Part shown: positions 13,289 through 24,784 of the stretch, piece after piece
How positions within the stretch are numbered: position 1 is the stretch's first letter
How the letters are laid out: each line of letters begins with the position of its first letter
DNA from: Monodelphis domestica
Lineage: Eukaryota > Chordata > Mammalia > Didelphimorphia > Didelphidae
DNA: 64,000 nt
Assembly: GCF_027887165.1 (NCBI RefSeq)
Contig: NC_077230.1
Coordinates: 343,720,459 to 343,784,458, forward strand
Direction: 5' to 3'
Translations under genes and position numbers: made by a program
The notes under the pieces: generated by a model
Database searches by the model: none
The model's input: the letters and a program-made list of their open reading frames with translations, nothing else
Told to the model about the DNA's origin: nothing

Positions 13289-13699
13289 GATAACATGTTT
13301 TTAGGAGAGGTAAGTACTATGATGAAGAACAGAATGTAGGACCAAGCCTTGTGACTCCAAATACAGTGTGATTCCCACCACACAATACAGCCCCCTTTTG
13401 CTATTGCTTTCCTTGTGAATTAATTTTTCTAAAAGTGAGGTACAACAGAAAAAGGGGGGATTTGGTAAAACCTGTAAAAACAGTAAACTAGAGGAGATAA
13501 AAGGGGAAGTTCCAATGTGGTACTCCAAAAGATATGCCCTTGGGAAGGGCACAGAATAAGGAAGGAGTAAATAAGGTACGAGAGATCTTCTTGGTACCTG
13601 GTATCAGGAGACAAAACATCTCGTCTAAGGAACAGCAAAGAAGCCAATCCTCAAGACATGGAGAAGAGTGGGCTGAGAGAAGACAGGAAGGGTCGGAAA

Positions 13700-13975
13700 G
13701 GACTAGCCTATAAAGGGCTTTAAAGGCCAGACAGAATTTTCTATTTGATCCTGCAGGTGATTGGGAGTCTCTGGAGTTTATTAAAGTGGGGAGAAGAGGG
13801 GGAGAAAAAGAGGTGATGAGTCAGGCCTGAACTTTGGGAAGATGCGTGGTGGATGGATTGGAATGGGGAGAGACCTGAGGCAGGGAGCACCTCCAGGAGG
13901 CTATGGGTGAGGCTGAGTGAGATGATGAGAATCTGCCCTGGAGAAGTGGCAGTGTCCGAGGAGAGAAGGGGGCGT
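13700..13975 (-). mobile_element. L2 fragment
   Basis: Antisense L2: aaagggctttaaaggcca, ttctatttgatcctgcagg, ggagtctctggagtttatta, then agagacctgaggcagggag. Confidence 0.7.
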
Positions 13976-14467
13976 CTATTAGATATGTCATATATGTAAA
14001 GCCATAAACTTTTAATTAAGCAGATTAATAATGAGAATAATAAAAATCATGTAATTATATCAATAGATGCAGAAAAATCTTTTGCCAAGATAACAACACT
14101 TATTTCTGTTGAAAATACTAGAAAACATAGAAATAAACAGACTTCTCCTTAATATGGTAAGTAGTATATCTAAAACCAAGAGTCAGCATTATTATATGTA
14201 ATAAAGAGAAACAAAGTCCTTTCCAGGGGTAAAGCAAGGATGGTCATAGTCACTATCACGGATATTGTACTAGAAATGATAATTGTAGAAAAATGGGCAA
14301 AGAGGAAACAAAACCATCAGTTTTTTACAGATGATATGAAGGTTTAGTTAGAGAATTCTAGATTCCACTAATAATCAAATTAATAAATTCAGCAGTTGCT
14401 GAACCAAAAAGTCACATAAATTATCAGCATTTATATACACTACCAACAAAACCTATAGGGTTGGGGA

Positions 14468-14673
14468 GGGGGAGGTGCAGCTAAGTGGCCCAGTGGATTG
14501 AGAGTCAGACCCAGAGATGGAAGGTCCTGGGTTCAAATTTGACCTCAGACACTTCCCAGCTATGTGACCCTGGGCAAGTCACTTAACCCCCATTGCTTAG
14601 CCCTGACTACTCAGCTGCCTTGGAACCAGTACACAGTATTGATTCTAAGAGAGAAGGAAAGAGTTTTTAAAAA
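14468..14673 (+). mobile_element. Type A SINE inside L1
   Basis: Full sense copy from ggtgcagctaagtggcccag to an A-rich tail. Confidence 0.88.
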
Positions 14674-15130
14674 TCCTATGGCAAAGAATGAAATTACTCT
14701 TTTAATAACCGCAAAATGTAGTATTGACATTATTGTATATATAGTACTTTAAAATATATACCCTAATATATATAGTTATTTAAAATATATACCCTATCAG
14801 GACACGTAGGAACTAGATTAATGCCAATACAAAGCACTCTACAGAAGTCAAGATAGACCTAAATAATTAGAGGAATGTCAATTATTCTTGGATAGACTAA
14901 GCCAATATAATTTAAAATGGGAAGATTTCCTAAATTAACTTCCTTAATGTCAAACCAATAAAACTACCAAAGGATTTCTTTGTAGAGCCGGAAGAAAATT
15001 AATTAAATTCATATGGCAGAACAAAAGGTCAAAAATATAGACTAGAAATAAAAGAAAAAATGGGAGGGAAGGAAACCTAGCAGTAGCAGATCTCAAACTA
15101 TACTACAAAGCAGAAATCACCAAAACAATT

Positions 15131-15321
15131 TAGGGGGCAACTAGATAGTATGGTGGATAGAGTTCAGGCCTGGAATCAGCAGGTGCTAGGTTCAAATTTG
15201 GCCTCAGACATTTTGTAGCTGTGTGACCCTGGGCAAGTCACTTAACCCCTATTGCCTAGCCCTTACTGCTCTTCTGTCCTAGAACTGATACCAAGATAGA
15301 AGGTAAGGGTTTAAAAAAAAT
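15131..15321 (+). mobile_element. Type A-like SINE inside L1
   Basis: Sense copy whose head reads ggggcaactagatagtatgg and carries a 'cctggaatcagcag' variant, close to the type B head, with a type A body and tail. Confidence 0.85.
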
Positions 15322-15570
15322 TGGTACTAGTCAAGAAATAGAGAAGTGAATAAGAGAAACAGATTAATTATACAATTTATGGAATAAACACAATAGCCCA
15401 CTAATTTGATGAACCAAAATACCCCACCGACTAGGGAAACAATTCACTATTTGACAATAACTTATAGAAAACTGGAAGCAGTTAGGCAGAAATTAATTGT
15501 AGACCAGCTTTTTTCATATCATATGCCAAAGTTCCAAGTAGATATGACTTAGATATGAGTTATGTCTTCT

Positions 15571-15779
15571 TTTTAAAAAAAATTTTTTTAACCCTTACCT
15601 TCTGTCTTAGAATTAATACTGAGTATTGGCTCCACGGCAGAAGAGTGGTAAGGGCTAGGCAATGGGGGTGAAGTGACTTGCCCAAGGTCACACAGCTAGG
15701 AAGTGTCTGAGGCTAGATTTGAACCCAGGACTTCCCATCTCCAGGCCTGACTTGATATCTGCTGAGCTACCCCAAGCTA
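15571..15779 (-). mobile_element. Type A SINE inside L1
   Basis: Full antisense copy, taaccc.ttaccttctgtctt to tctgctgagctacccc. Confidence 0.88.
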
Positions 15780-16062
15780 TTCACCTAGATGCCCTCAATG
15801 GGTTATATCTTAAACAAATTAGATGAGTAAAAAAGTAAGAAGCTTCCAGATTTATTGCTTGAGGAAGACTTTATGACCAAACAAAGGATAGTGATGATCA
15901 CAGAAGATAAAATAGATAGTTTTTATTACAAAAAATTCAAAAGTTTTTACTCAAATTAAGTGAATATGACTAAGATTATAAATAGTTAACTGGAGGGGAA
16001 AATACCTTTGCATCAAAAATTTTTTTAAAAAAAGATGAGATTTTAAACCTGTATAATGCACT

Positions 16063-16262
16063 GAGGAGCAGCTGGGTACCTCAGTGGTTAGAGAGCCAGG
16101 CCTAGAGATGAGAGGTCCTGAGTTCAAATCTAGCCTCAGACACTTCCTAGCTGTGTGACCCTGGGCAAGTCACTTAACCCCAATTGCCTAACCCTTACTC
16201 TTTTGTCTTGAAACCCATGCTTAATATTGACTTTAAGACAGAAGGTAAAGGTTTATAAAAAC
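16063..16262 (+). mobile_element. Type A SINE inside L1
   Basis: Full sense copy: ggagcagctgggtacctcag to gacagaaggtaaaggttta and an A-rich (aaac)n tail. Confidence 0.9.
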
Positions 16263-17060
16263 AAACAAACAAGCAAACATATATAATGAACTGATTCAGA
16301 TTTACAAAAATAAGAGCCATTTCCTTAATCAGAAGACACGTTTAAGCAGTTCTGAAAGTGTTCTTTGAAAATATATTCCAAATCACAATTAGAGAAATGC
16401 TTACTAAAGTAGCTGCACTCCATTGCACACCTATCAGATTGTCAAAGTTGACAAAAAAAGAAAAGAAAAATAAATCTAGGTGGGACTAGGGGGAAACAGG
16501 CACCCCAATGCATTGTTGGTAGAACGGTGAATTGGATTTTCCTTTTTTTTTTTTGGACCATCCATGTCAGAAAGCAACTTAGAGCTATGTCCCAAAGGTG
16601 AGTAAACTCTCACTTTGATGTAGCTCCTGGGTCTGTATCCTACAGAGAAGAGACAAGGACTCTATTATGGAACAATTTGTTGGGAAATTTTTTTTTGGTT
16701 GAAGAAATTCCCTGTAATTTCCTCTCTTTCGTTCCTCACCAAATAAATCAAATGCCTTTTCCTCATGATAGCTGAAGACAGTGGTCACACCCCACACTGG
16801 CTTCTCCTATTTGAGCTAAATCACTTCTTCAGCTGAAATATATATACACACACCCATAAAAATTATGTAAAATTCTATAATACATTTAAAGAACACTTTA
16901 TAGTTAAGAAACACTTTCCTTACGATCACCTGACCAAGCTAGGACTCCCAACACATCCTCTGATCATGCGCTAAGGCTGACTACAAGGGAATCTCAATTT
17001 TAATGTTGTGAATGAGCTTCATTGACCAAAGGAAGCTCATTCTTCTTTTAAAAGCATGTG

Positions 17061-17276
17061 CTGGGGCAGCTGGGTAGCTCAGTGGATTGAGAGTCAGGCC
17101 TAGAGAAGAGAGGCCCTAGGTTCAAATATGACTTCAGACACTTCCCAGCTGTGTGACCCTGGGCAAGTCACTTCACCCCCATTGCCTAGCCCTTACCACT
17201 CTTCTGCCTTGGAGCCAATATACAGTATTGACTCCAAGACAGAAGATAAGAGTTTAAATTAAAAAATAATAATAAT
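17061..17276 (+). mobile_element. Type A SINE with target-site duplication
   Basis: Full sense copy ending in an (aat)n tail. The preceding aaaagcatgtgctgggg recurs just after it at about 17277-17293, marking the insertion, and the next SINE starts at once. Confidence 0.9.
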
Positions 17277-17288
17277 AAAAGCATGTGC

Positions 17289-17495
17289 TGGGGCAGTTGG
17301 GTGGCTCAATGGATAGAGAGCCAGGTTCAAAGATAGGAGGTCCTGGGTTCAAATGTGGTCTTAGACATTTCCAAGCTGTGTGACCCTGGGAAAGTCACTT
17401 AACCCCCACAGCCTAGCCCTTACCACTCTTCTGCCTTGGAACTAATACACAGTGTTCCTTCTAAGATGGAAAGTAAGGGTTAAAAAAAAATAAGT
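17289..17495 (+). mobile_element. Type A SINE, head-to-tail with the previous copy
   Basis: Sense copy from ggggcagttgggtggctcaa to gatggaaagtaagggttaaaa. Confidence 0.9.
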
Positions 17496-17509
17496 ATATG
17501 CCAAAATCC

Positions 17510-17990
17510 AAGTAGGTAGGTATCCCAGTGGATAGAGCACCAGGCCTGTGTAAAGATTAAAATTAATATTCAATACTCCAAGTATTAAATTAATACTATT
17601 TATTAAAATCTACTTAGAGCAAAGGACAACTTAAAACAAAACAGAGAAAGGCAGAAAAAACCTGCTCCCTCCTCCATGCTGATACCAGCCAGAGCCTCTG
17701 GGAGCAAGAGTGAGCGGGTGGGCCAAAACTCCAAACATCCATCCACATAAGGCGATACACAAACAGGATAAAAAACAGGGGATTGTAGGAAATGTAGTTT
17801 CTAAGGTTCAAGATTCTAAATCAATACACCTGGAATCAGGAGAACTAGCTTCAAATTTGGCCTCAGACACTTCCTAGCTATGTGACTCAAGGCAACTCTC
17901 TTAACCCCAATTGCCTAGTCCTTACTGATCTTCTACGTTGGAACCAATATATATAGTATTGATTCTTGGGGGTAAGGTAAGGGTTTAAAA
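17510..17990 (+). mobile_element. SINE interrupted by a solo LTR
   Basis: The head (gtaggtatcccagtggatagagcaccagg) stops at 17548 and the body resumes at 17829 (cctggaatcaggagaactag...) through to the tail. The two halves fit together once the LTR between them and one CCTG are removed. Confidence 0.85.
17549..17828 (+). mobile_element. Solo LTR (endogenous retrovirus-like)
   Basis: A 280 bp element starts TGTAAAG and ends ATACA (TG...CA) and is flanked by CCTG on both sides (17545-17548 and 17829-17832), a 4 bp target-site duplication as left by retroviral integration. It sits inside an older SINE. No internal retroviral genes adjoin it. A diverged relative lies at 10229-10471. Orientation is taken from the resemblance of its TGTAAAGATTAAAATT start to marsupial ERV LTRs, from memory. 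Confidence 0.75.
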
Positions 17991-18039
17991 AAGAGAGAAT
18001 TGATACTAGCATTTTAGAGGCAGGGGGGAAGGATATACC

Positions 18040-18255
18040 AAAATAAAACACATTTCACATAAATTTGAGATTCACAAAATCTTTACCTCAGAACATCTTT
18101 GTGACATGGACAGCTGCTCTTATGTCCATTTTATACAAAAGAAAACTGGAGCCGAAGGAAGTTTTAAGTACCGTTTCTATGATCATATAACTGTTTCAGG
18201 AGGATTTGAACCCAGCTCCTCTAACTTCAGGTTTAGCACTTTGCCCCTAAAGCTT
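18040..18255 (-). repeat. MIR remnant
   Basis: Antisense MIR: ccattttatacaaaagaaaactggag, then ggaggatttgaacccagctcct. Confidence 0.6.
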
Positions 18256-18577
18256 TTGATTATTAATCACCACTATTTGTAAAATCCTTGTAGCCAAAAC
18301 ATTGTATCGAAGGGCCTACTGTAGAGATGGGGGAACATCAAAGAGGTTGATACCTATAGTGAACAGAGTATGTGACTCATTCAGGAGACCCAGGTTATAC
18401 CATGGCTTTGCTACTACCTAGCCAAATGACCATGGGCGTCCTGCCCCTTGCAGTCCCTCCTGGTGTTCACCAGATGCAGAAACTAACAGACTTCCATGAA
18501 GTCTGCTTTGGGGGTTGAGAGAGGGAGAGCAAAAGCTTATGGACAACATCAGGGACAGTTAATTCTCAAAACTAATT

Positions 18578-19090
18578 GAGGGGAGGGGAGGGGAGGAGAG
18601 AGAGAGAGATGGAGGGGGGGATAAAGAGGGAGAGAGAGAGGAAGCGGGGGAGAGAGGGAAGCAGAAAGAGAGACAGAGAGAGAGTGACAGAAAAAGAGAG
18701 GGGGAAGGAGAGACGGGGGGAGAGAGAGAGAGGGAAACAAATGGGGGAAGAAAGGGGGAGAGAGGGAGGAAGGGGGGAGAGAGAGGAAAGCAGAGAGAAG
18801 GAGAGAGAGATTGGGGGGAGAGAGACAGAAAGGGAGAGAGACGGGGGAAGAAAGGGGAAGAGGGGGAGGAAGGGGGGAGAGGAAAGCAGAGAGGAGAGAG
18901 ACAGAGGCAGTGACAGAAAAAGAGAGGGGGAAGGTGGGGGGGAGAGACATAAAGGGAGAGAGAGATGTGGGGGAGAAAGAGGGGGAGAGAGAGAGGAAGA
19001 GAGAGAAAGAGAGAAAGAATATGTATGTGTGACAGAAAGAGAGGGAGAAAAAAGATAAGGAGAAAGAGGGGGAGAGGAGAGGGAGAGTAG
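18578..19090. repeat. About 500 bp GA-rich tract
   Basis: Almost pure purine on the + strand (gag, ggg and aga units, with an atgtatgtgtgaca break near 19020). Open frames of up to 179 codons on both strands are artefacts. Confidence 0.95.
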
Positions 19091-19394
19091 AGTATCATTT
19101 AACCTCATGGCTTAGTTGGGAGGAAAGTAATATTTATCAATATTAATGGCCTCTAGAAATGGGAGTTATGGTGTTATGGTGGTGGTGATTTTCTGTTGTG
19201 CTTGGCAAAGCCTCATCCTAAAATGGCAAACAATGTCAGAGTAGGACTTAGGCTGAATCAAGATGTGGTCCAAAGTCACAAGTCAACAAGGAAGACAAGT
19301 GCAGAATACAGTCTGTATATCAAAGGCAGGGCTCATATGTTTCACTTAGCTTGAACAAGTGCTGCTGCCTTCTTACCCTAGCCACACTGATAAA

Positions 19395-19548
19395 TGGTGG
19401 TAATGGATATTTCCAGCCTCAGTTCCTTCCTCTGCAAAATGGGCACAAACCCTGCCCTACCTGTCTCATACTATTGTTGTTCATAAACAAAGTACATTAT
19501 TATTTATAAAGTGCTCTGTAAATGTGAACTGTTGTAACTGTTTCTCCA
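19395..19548 (+). repeat. MIR 3' half
   Basis: Sense: cctcagttccttcctctgcaaaatggg, then tttataaagtgctctgtaaatg. Lies 180 bp before MAP6 exon 3. Confidence 0.65.
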
Positions 19549-19723
19549 TGTTCTTCTTGAAAAATTAGTCCAGACACTTGTTATATCTAATAAGAGGGGA
19601 GGCAGGAGGTAGAAGGGGAATTACAAATCTAATGTCTTTCTCTCAATCCATTTTCCTGCCTTTTTCTTCCATGTTTCTGTTTCCATGTCTTTGTGTGTAT
19701 GATTTGTCCATTAAACCGTTCAG

Positions 19724-19926
19724 GTGGAGAAGCCCAGCGCTCCAACCCCAAAACCAAAAAAGACCCCGACAAGCCATAAACCGCTGAAAAAGGCCAAAGA
19801 GAAGCAGCTGACATCCGGCCGGGGCACCAAGAAAAAGGCCCCAACAGCGAGTGGAGCCAGTGGGGCTGGGCCACAGGACAAGGAGCAAAGTAAAGAGATG
19901 AACAATAAACTGGCTGAGGCAAAAGA
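19724..19926 (+). CDS. MAP6: MAP6 exon 3 (basic linker)
   Basis: Third coding exon of MAP6: 67 codons plus two bases. The acceptor ends in gttcag at 19723 and the first codon GTG (Val) follows exon 2 in phase 0. The product starts VEKPSAPTPKPKK, continues as a Lys/Pro-rich basic stretch, and ends KEQSKEMNNKLAEAKE, which is identical in pattern to the end of the constitutive part of mammalian MAP6. The donor gtaaat at 19927 splits the last Glu codon as GA|G, and the first base of exon 4 (g at 36449) restores it. The basic composition fits a microtubule-binding linker; that role is inferred from the family. Placement about 9.6 kb after exon 2 on the same strand supports one gene. Confidence 0.96.
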
Positions 19927-20045
19927 GTAAATTTCCTTGCACCTTCCTTCCTTTCCCTCTTTCTCTCCTTTGGGTTTTTTTTGTTGTTGTTGTTGTGTTA
20001 TTGGTTTGTTTATTTTTTTTTTAATAAAGGCCACAAAATTAATTA
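19927..20045 (+). other. MAP6: Alternative MAP6 3' end: read-through stop and short 3'UTR
   Basis: If the exon 3 donor is not used, the reading frame keeps the same Glu (GAG at 19925-19927) and meets TAA at 19928-19930 at once, giving a short MAP6 that ends in AEAKE. An AATAAA signal sits at 20023-20028, about 95 bp past the stop, after a T-rich/TTG-rich stretch. Known mammalian MAP6 makes short isoforms that lack the last exon, and this arrangement explains how. Use of this end is inferred, not shown. Confidence 0.7.
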
Positions 20046-20339
20046 GAGCTTCTAATCTGCTTTGGTTATAAAACTGTTAGAAGCTTTGGGGGGAGTGGGA
20101 GGCTAGGGAGGGTTGTTGGTTTGTTTTTCCATGGCTGGCTAGAAAGCCTCATCGCTAAGATCACGGACTCCATCTTGCTTCCAGGACTCCAACCCACTCT
20201 AAACCCGAAGGACCAGAAAAAGAGGCAGACACAGGGCTCTGCTTATCCATGCATGCCCAACTGAGTTAGTACTTATTCATCACTTTCCATCCCTTTTGGG
20301 AGTAGAATTTGAAGGGAAGGATGAGAAAAATAATTGAGA

Positions 20340-20505
20340 CAAGACACAGAGGCATGGTGCCACTCATTAATACATAGCTGGCCTGGGTTTGAGTCCTGAC
20401 TCCACTGTGAGGTTGAGCATTTCATTTCTTTTTTCAGAGCCTCATCTATTAAATAAGAGAGCTAGAGGAGATGATTTCTATGAGCCCTTAAGGCTATGAC
20501 TTCCT
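20340..20505 (+). repeat. MIR remnant
   Basis: Sense: tggcctgggtttgagtcctgact, gagcctcatctattaaataa, ending near the gcccttaaggctatgact tail. Confidence 0.6.
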
Positions 20506-22018
20506 TTGATTCCTTAAGATTTCACGGGGGTCTTGGTGACTTTCATGGAAATCTCCTGGTGCTGTTTCAAAGTATCCACAGAAATGCCTTCTCACGCTCA
20601 TTTTCGGGGTCTTTCATGGAAGACATGTTCATTTCTCAAATTCAGATGATTGTCATGTGTTACAAAAAATGTTTGTAATTAATTAAGTTCGTGGAAATAT
20701 AATGAATGATCTTGGCCTTAATGTAGATAAAGCTCAATTAGTCATGACTGTCAGAATTCATTGTGTTTTTATAGAAGGCTCCATCCAGTAGAAAGATACT
20801 CTATGTTCTATTTCCAGTAATTACCCTTGAAATTCTGTTTCAATTCACAAATGTGCTAAATGACCACATGGAGTCAATGTAGGTGTCTTAGGAATGTTCT
20901 AGAAGGTAGGATCAGGTCACCAGGGAGCAGAGATGGGAACAGATGTTTGCCCTGGTGGCCAGTTATCATCTGGGCTCTGTGCCTCAGACTTTGCAGACAA
21001 AACTAATTCAAGGGAACGGAACTGAAGAATCTGAAGATCATCGCTGTAGAGCCTTTAGAAAGTGATCATCGTGCCTCTTAGAAAAAGGCAAGATATAAAG
21101 TAGAGATAGTAATAAGATTTGTGGTGTTTTGCTGTTGTTGTTTTTAAATTTTCCTCTTTTTCCAACTCTTCTCCCTTCCTCAGAGAAGGGCAGAAGTGGC
21201 TGGAGCATCACTTTGTAAGAAAGTTCCTAGGACGTAGTTGGAGTTTGAACGTTGTACAATAAAGTGGTTTAGCTAGGGTTTGGGACCCCAAAAATGAACC
21301 AGTGAAAAGCCTGGTCTTTTGTGTAATGTGTCCGTATGGCTTGTGTCCCAGGTAAAGTATCACATTTTGAGTGTCACGATGGGAATCATTCCCAAGCTTA
21401 GCTTTAGGAGTATGTCAGTGTGAAAATACCTTCAGTACTTAGGAAGGAGCCATGGCAATCACCCAGGGAAAGAACCACTTGAGGATGTAACCCATTCTGA
21501 TATGCATGCATGCTCTCACGGACCCCACCTCACTGATTTCACTCATAGCAATCTTCAGTGTTCCCCTCCCAAGGAAAGCACCTCAACAATGCTTGACAGC
21601 AAGAAGCAGCTGTTGATTGTTTTGGGTCCTTTTCTTTCGTGGAAATGAGGGAAACTGATGTGTCTTAGTGGAAGTAGATTAAAGACCTCACAGTTTCTCA
21701 TTTCGGTCCTTCCTGTTTCAAGGAAATGGGACCTTCAGTAAGCTCCAGAGAATTCTCACCTTTAGGGCCACAGCCTCTGCTTACACTTGTCTGTTTATGG
21801 GTCCTGATGCGTCTGACTGTCCAATTCCTCAAAGATGAATTAAGCCCTTGAAATACCTGGAGACACTTACCAGGACACTGTCAGACCCATCATGATCTAC
21901 CTTTTATCTCAGGATATAGGACTGTGAGGTGAAGAACTAGAGAAAATAGACAATGTTAGTCAAAATCAGAACATAAACTCCATTCGTAACTAACTTAAGC
22001 AAATCATTTCAAAATTGC
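20506..22018. other. MAP6 intron 3, unique-looking sequence
   Basis: About 1.5 kb with no frame or repeat that I can support. It follows the alternative MAP6 end and could hold further 3'UTR if a later poly(A) site is used. Confidence 0.4.
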
Positions 22019-22019
22019 A

Positions 22020-22222
22020 TTATGGGGCAGGTAGATGGCCAATGGATAGAGGGCTAAGCCTAGAGATGAGAGATCCCAGGATCAAACCTGGCCTCAGACA
22101 CTTACTTCCCAGCTGTATGATCCTGGGCAAGTCACTTAACCCCCATTGCCTAGCCTTTACCACTCTTCTGCCTTGGAACCAATACTCAGTGCCAATTCTA
22201 AGACAGAAGGTGAAAGTTCTAA
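22020..22222 (+). mobile_element. Type A SINE
   Basis: Sense copy: ggggcaggtagatggccaat to agacagaaggtgaaagttct. The frames on both strands at 22015-22266 come from it. Confidence 0.88.
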
Positions 22223-22304
22223 AAAGATGCATTATGGATGAGGTTCAAATCTCAGCTGTTGGCTAAGCTGAACTTAACATTAACCAGAAGTTATTGTTAA
22301 GAGA

Positions 22305-22420
22305 GAACCAGACATACACTTGCTAGCAGTGTGACCTTGGGCCAGTCACTTCACCCCAATGCCTAGCCCTTGCCACCATCTTAGAATTGATACTAGGACA
22401 GAAGGTAAGGGTTTACAAAC
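22305..22420 (+). mobile_element. Type A SINE, 3' half
   Basis: Sense fragment from ctagcagtgtgaccttgggcc to gacagaaggtaagggttta and an aaac tail. Confidence 0.8.
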
Positions 22421-22727
22421 AAACAAAAGAGAACCAGAAAATTCTAACATTGGTCAACTTTCTCTTTCTGAAATTAAGCGTTTATCAGACAGGTTGGCAC
22501 TAGCTAAAGTTTTGGATTTGAGGTACAACACAGTCATAACAATTTCAGATCATCTTGAACTCCTTAAAAAATAAGAGTATTTCAAGTTGATGTTTCAAAG
22601 AATAGATAAGAGAGTAGATTTTAACAGTGGGCCCAATGCTTGCCACAATATGGTGGTTCTTTGCACCTGGTCACAAAACCATTTTAAGAACTTTTCCAAC
22701 CAGATTATTTTGGGGCCAGCTTGTTAA

Positions 22728-23008
22728 TGGTAACTAGAGCTCTAGTCTTAAAGTGCCAAGACCTGAGTTCCTATACAACTCTAAAATGTACTAGCAACAA
22801 GACCTGGGGCCAGTCACTTTACTTTGCGGACCTGTTTTGTTATCTGCAAAATAGGGAGCCCTGTTATAAGAGTGTATCATAATCTTTAAATAATAACTAA
22901 TGTTTCTGTAACTCCTTGGGGGTTACAAAGTCATTATCCCATCTTACCAATGAAGAAATTGAGGTTTAACAAGGTTAAACAATTTAACCAGGGTCACGTG
23001 GTACTGTA
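22728..23008. repeat. Two MIR remnants in opposite orientation
   Basis: Sense MIR at about 22728-22875 (gggccagtcactttact, tgttatctgcaaaataggg) next to an antisense MIR at about 22886-23005 (accaatgaagaaattgaggttt). Confidence 0.55.
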
Positions 23009-23429
23009 TCCATGTGAATTATTCACATTATTATTACACAATTGCCTAAAATGATTCTTATTTATGGAAATCACTTTATATAGTGGCATGGTTTAGAATG
23101 TCTCCTAATCGCGTTCTCCTACATAAGGATACAGTCTTCAGTTTGGGCTGAAGCTACAGATGGTTACTGTTGCTCTGCCCAGAGGATAGAATTTGGCCTC
23201 TTGTCATTGAATTTAGCAAAGGATATCCCAAATACCTGGTCCACATTCAGGCCCTGGGCCTGCTGGGACAGAATTCCAAATGGTTTGATCCAGGAAGTTC
23301 AGGTGATGGTAGTCGAGAAACATTTGGTGAAGTACGTACTGTGATTGACCAGGGAGGAGGAAGCCAGTTCCATAGGGGAGGCATCCATCCTTAGAAAGCC
23401 ACCTAACTAAGGAGAAAGCTCATTTATTC

Positions 23430-24560
23430 ATTCTTTCATTTATTTCATATCCAGTGAGTACCTCCTGCATACCATGTAGAGTTTCCTTTGAATCCTGGAC
23501 TTCTTTGGGAAATAGTTTCCTCTTCTTTTTCCCATCTTTCAACTACAACGCACCAGAAGTCTGGCCACCAGATGATGAATTTTATTGGCCATAGCAACTC
23601 ATGAACGAGTCTGCTAAAGTGTGGAGGGGTTGCAGGCTGTCTCACTGAGAGGGAGTGATGGCTCACATCGAGGAAATCACATATCCTTCAAGTGTTAGAG
23701 TAGGAATCCAGCAGAACAGATTTCACTCCAGCTGAATTTCCATGCCAATTTGTAACAAACTTGAGTTTTGTGCAGAATGTACCATCTCCTCCTTTCTGAA
23801 AATGGAGGTGCTTTCACCACTTGCTTCCTGCCATTTTGGGTTTTGTACTTGTACTTGACTACCTCCCTTTGCAAGATCATGCTTGAGCTGTTCTTTTGTT
23901 TGTCCCAAGAATTTGCTGAATAAAAACCCATGCTCTTGCTTACCTGTGGTTTTCTGTTTGCTACATTCTTTTCATCAGACCCATTGACTTTTGCCTTGTT
24001 GCGCCAGATTGGAAGCATCTAATTACTATTTTGTGGCCTGGGTTTTGTCACCTATCATGGATTATCTATGTACTGTGCTGAGCCTTCTGTCCTTGCTGTT
24101 AGTAGGAAAATGACACAAAAGTACCCATGTATAGCCAATTGATTGTGACGTGCTTGTGGTCTTTGCTTGCTCAAAAAACAAAACAAAACATAACACACAT
24201 ACACCATTTTTTTTTCAATGATAAATAAATGCTGAAGACAAATACCATTTTCTTGATCTTGTTTCGTTGATGAGATGCAGTGGGTAGGTGAAGGAGCTTC
24301 TAGCCTTCTTTGCTGGAGCCCTGTACCCCATTGTACCATGTTGCCAGGGTTCACCATAATGCAGTTTGCCTTTTGTAGATTGACACCCAAATCCTAAACA
24401 TATGCTGTACGAATTAACTCTTTGTTGGGAAAGATGAAGATGGACCCTGAGGCCCACTGACAAGACCAGGTAGTGTGATTTTTTTTTAACTACAAGTACT
24501 GGTGAAGGAATGACTGCTTTCATCATCACCATACTGCATGCCAAGGTGTGTAAACCTTAA
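23430..24560 (-). pseudogene. Possible unidentified retrocopy
   Basis: On the - strand this 1.1 kb stretch lacks recognisable repeats and has overlapping open frames of 107-111 codons (for example LPIWRNKAKVNGSDEKNVAN near 24010 and RKEEMVHSAQNSS in another frame). I could not match it to a family, and no poly(A) tail or target-site duplication is clear. It may be ordinary intron. Confidence 0.2.
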
Positions 24561-24574
24561 GATTGACCAAAAGT

Positions 24575-24755
24575 TTTCTCTACTACAGGTCTATGAGGTA
24601 GATAGAACAAGGAGGATTATCCCAATGTGACAGATTGAAATGCTAAAACTCAGAAAGAGCCAATCACCTGCCCAGAACTGTTCAATTGAATCTAGGATTT
24701 GTGCATCCTGTGGTTGGTTCTCTTTCCATTATACCACATTGCCTCCCCTGCGACT
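24575..24755 (-). repeat. MIR remnant
   Basis: Antisense MIR: tgtgacagattgaaatgct, then tctaggatttgtgcatcctg and accacattgcctcc. Confidence 0.5.
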
Positions 24756-24784
24756 GATTCTGTCAAATCTTGATTGAGTCAACT

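Larger units (their letters stand above)
13990..16665 (+). mobile_element. L1 ORF2 region split by four SINEs
   Basis: Decayed L1 pieces in order on the + strand: 13990-14465 (gatgcagaaaaatcttttgcc, catagaaataaacagacttc), 14675-15130 (cctagcagtagcagatctca), 15322-15570, 15780-16062 and 16262-16665 (attagagaaatgcttac, gcattgttggtagaacggtga). Type A SINEs separate them at 14468, 15131, 15571 and 16063, so the L1 is older than the SINEs. Confidence 0.8.

Noticed and set aside
18549..19108. 133-179-codon frames on both strands
   Set aside because: GA-rich low-complexity tract; all six frames stay open because the repeat lacks stops.
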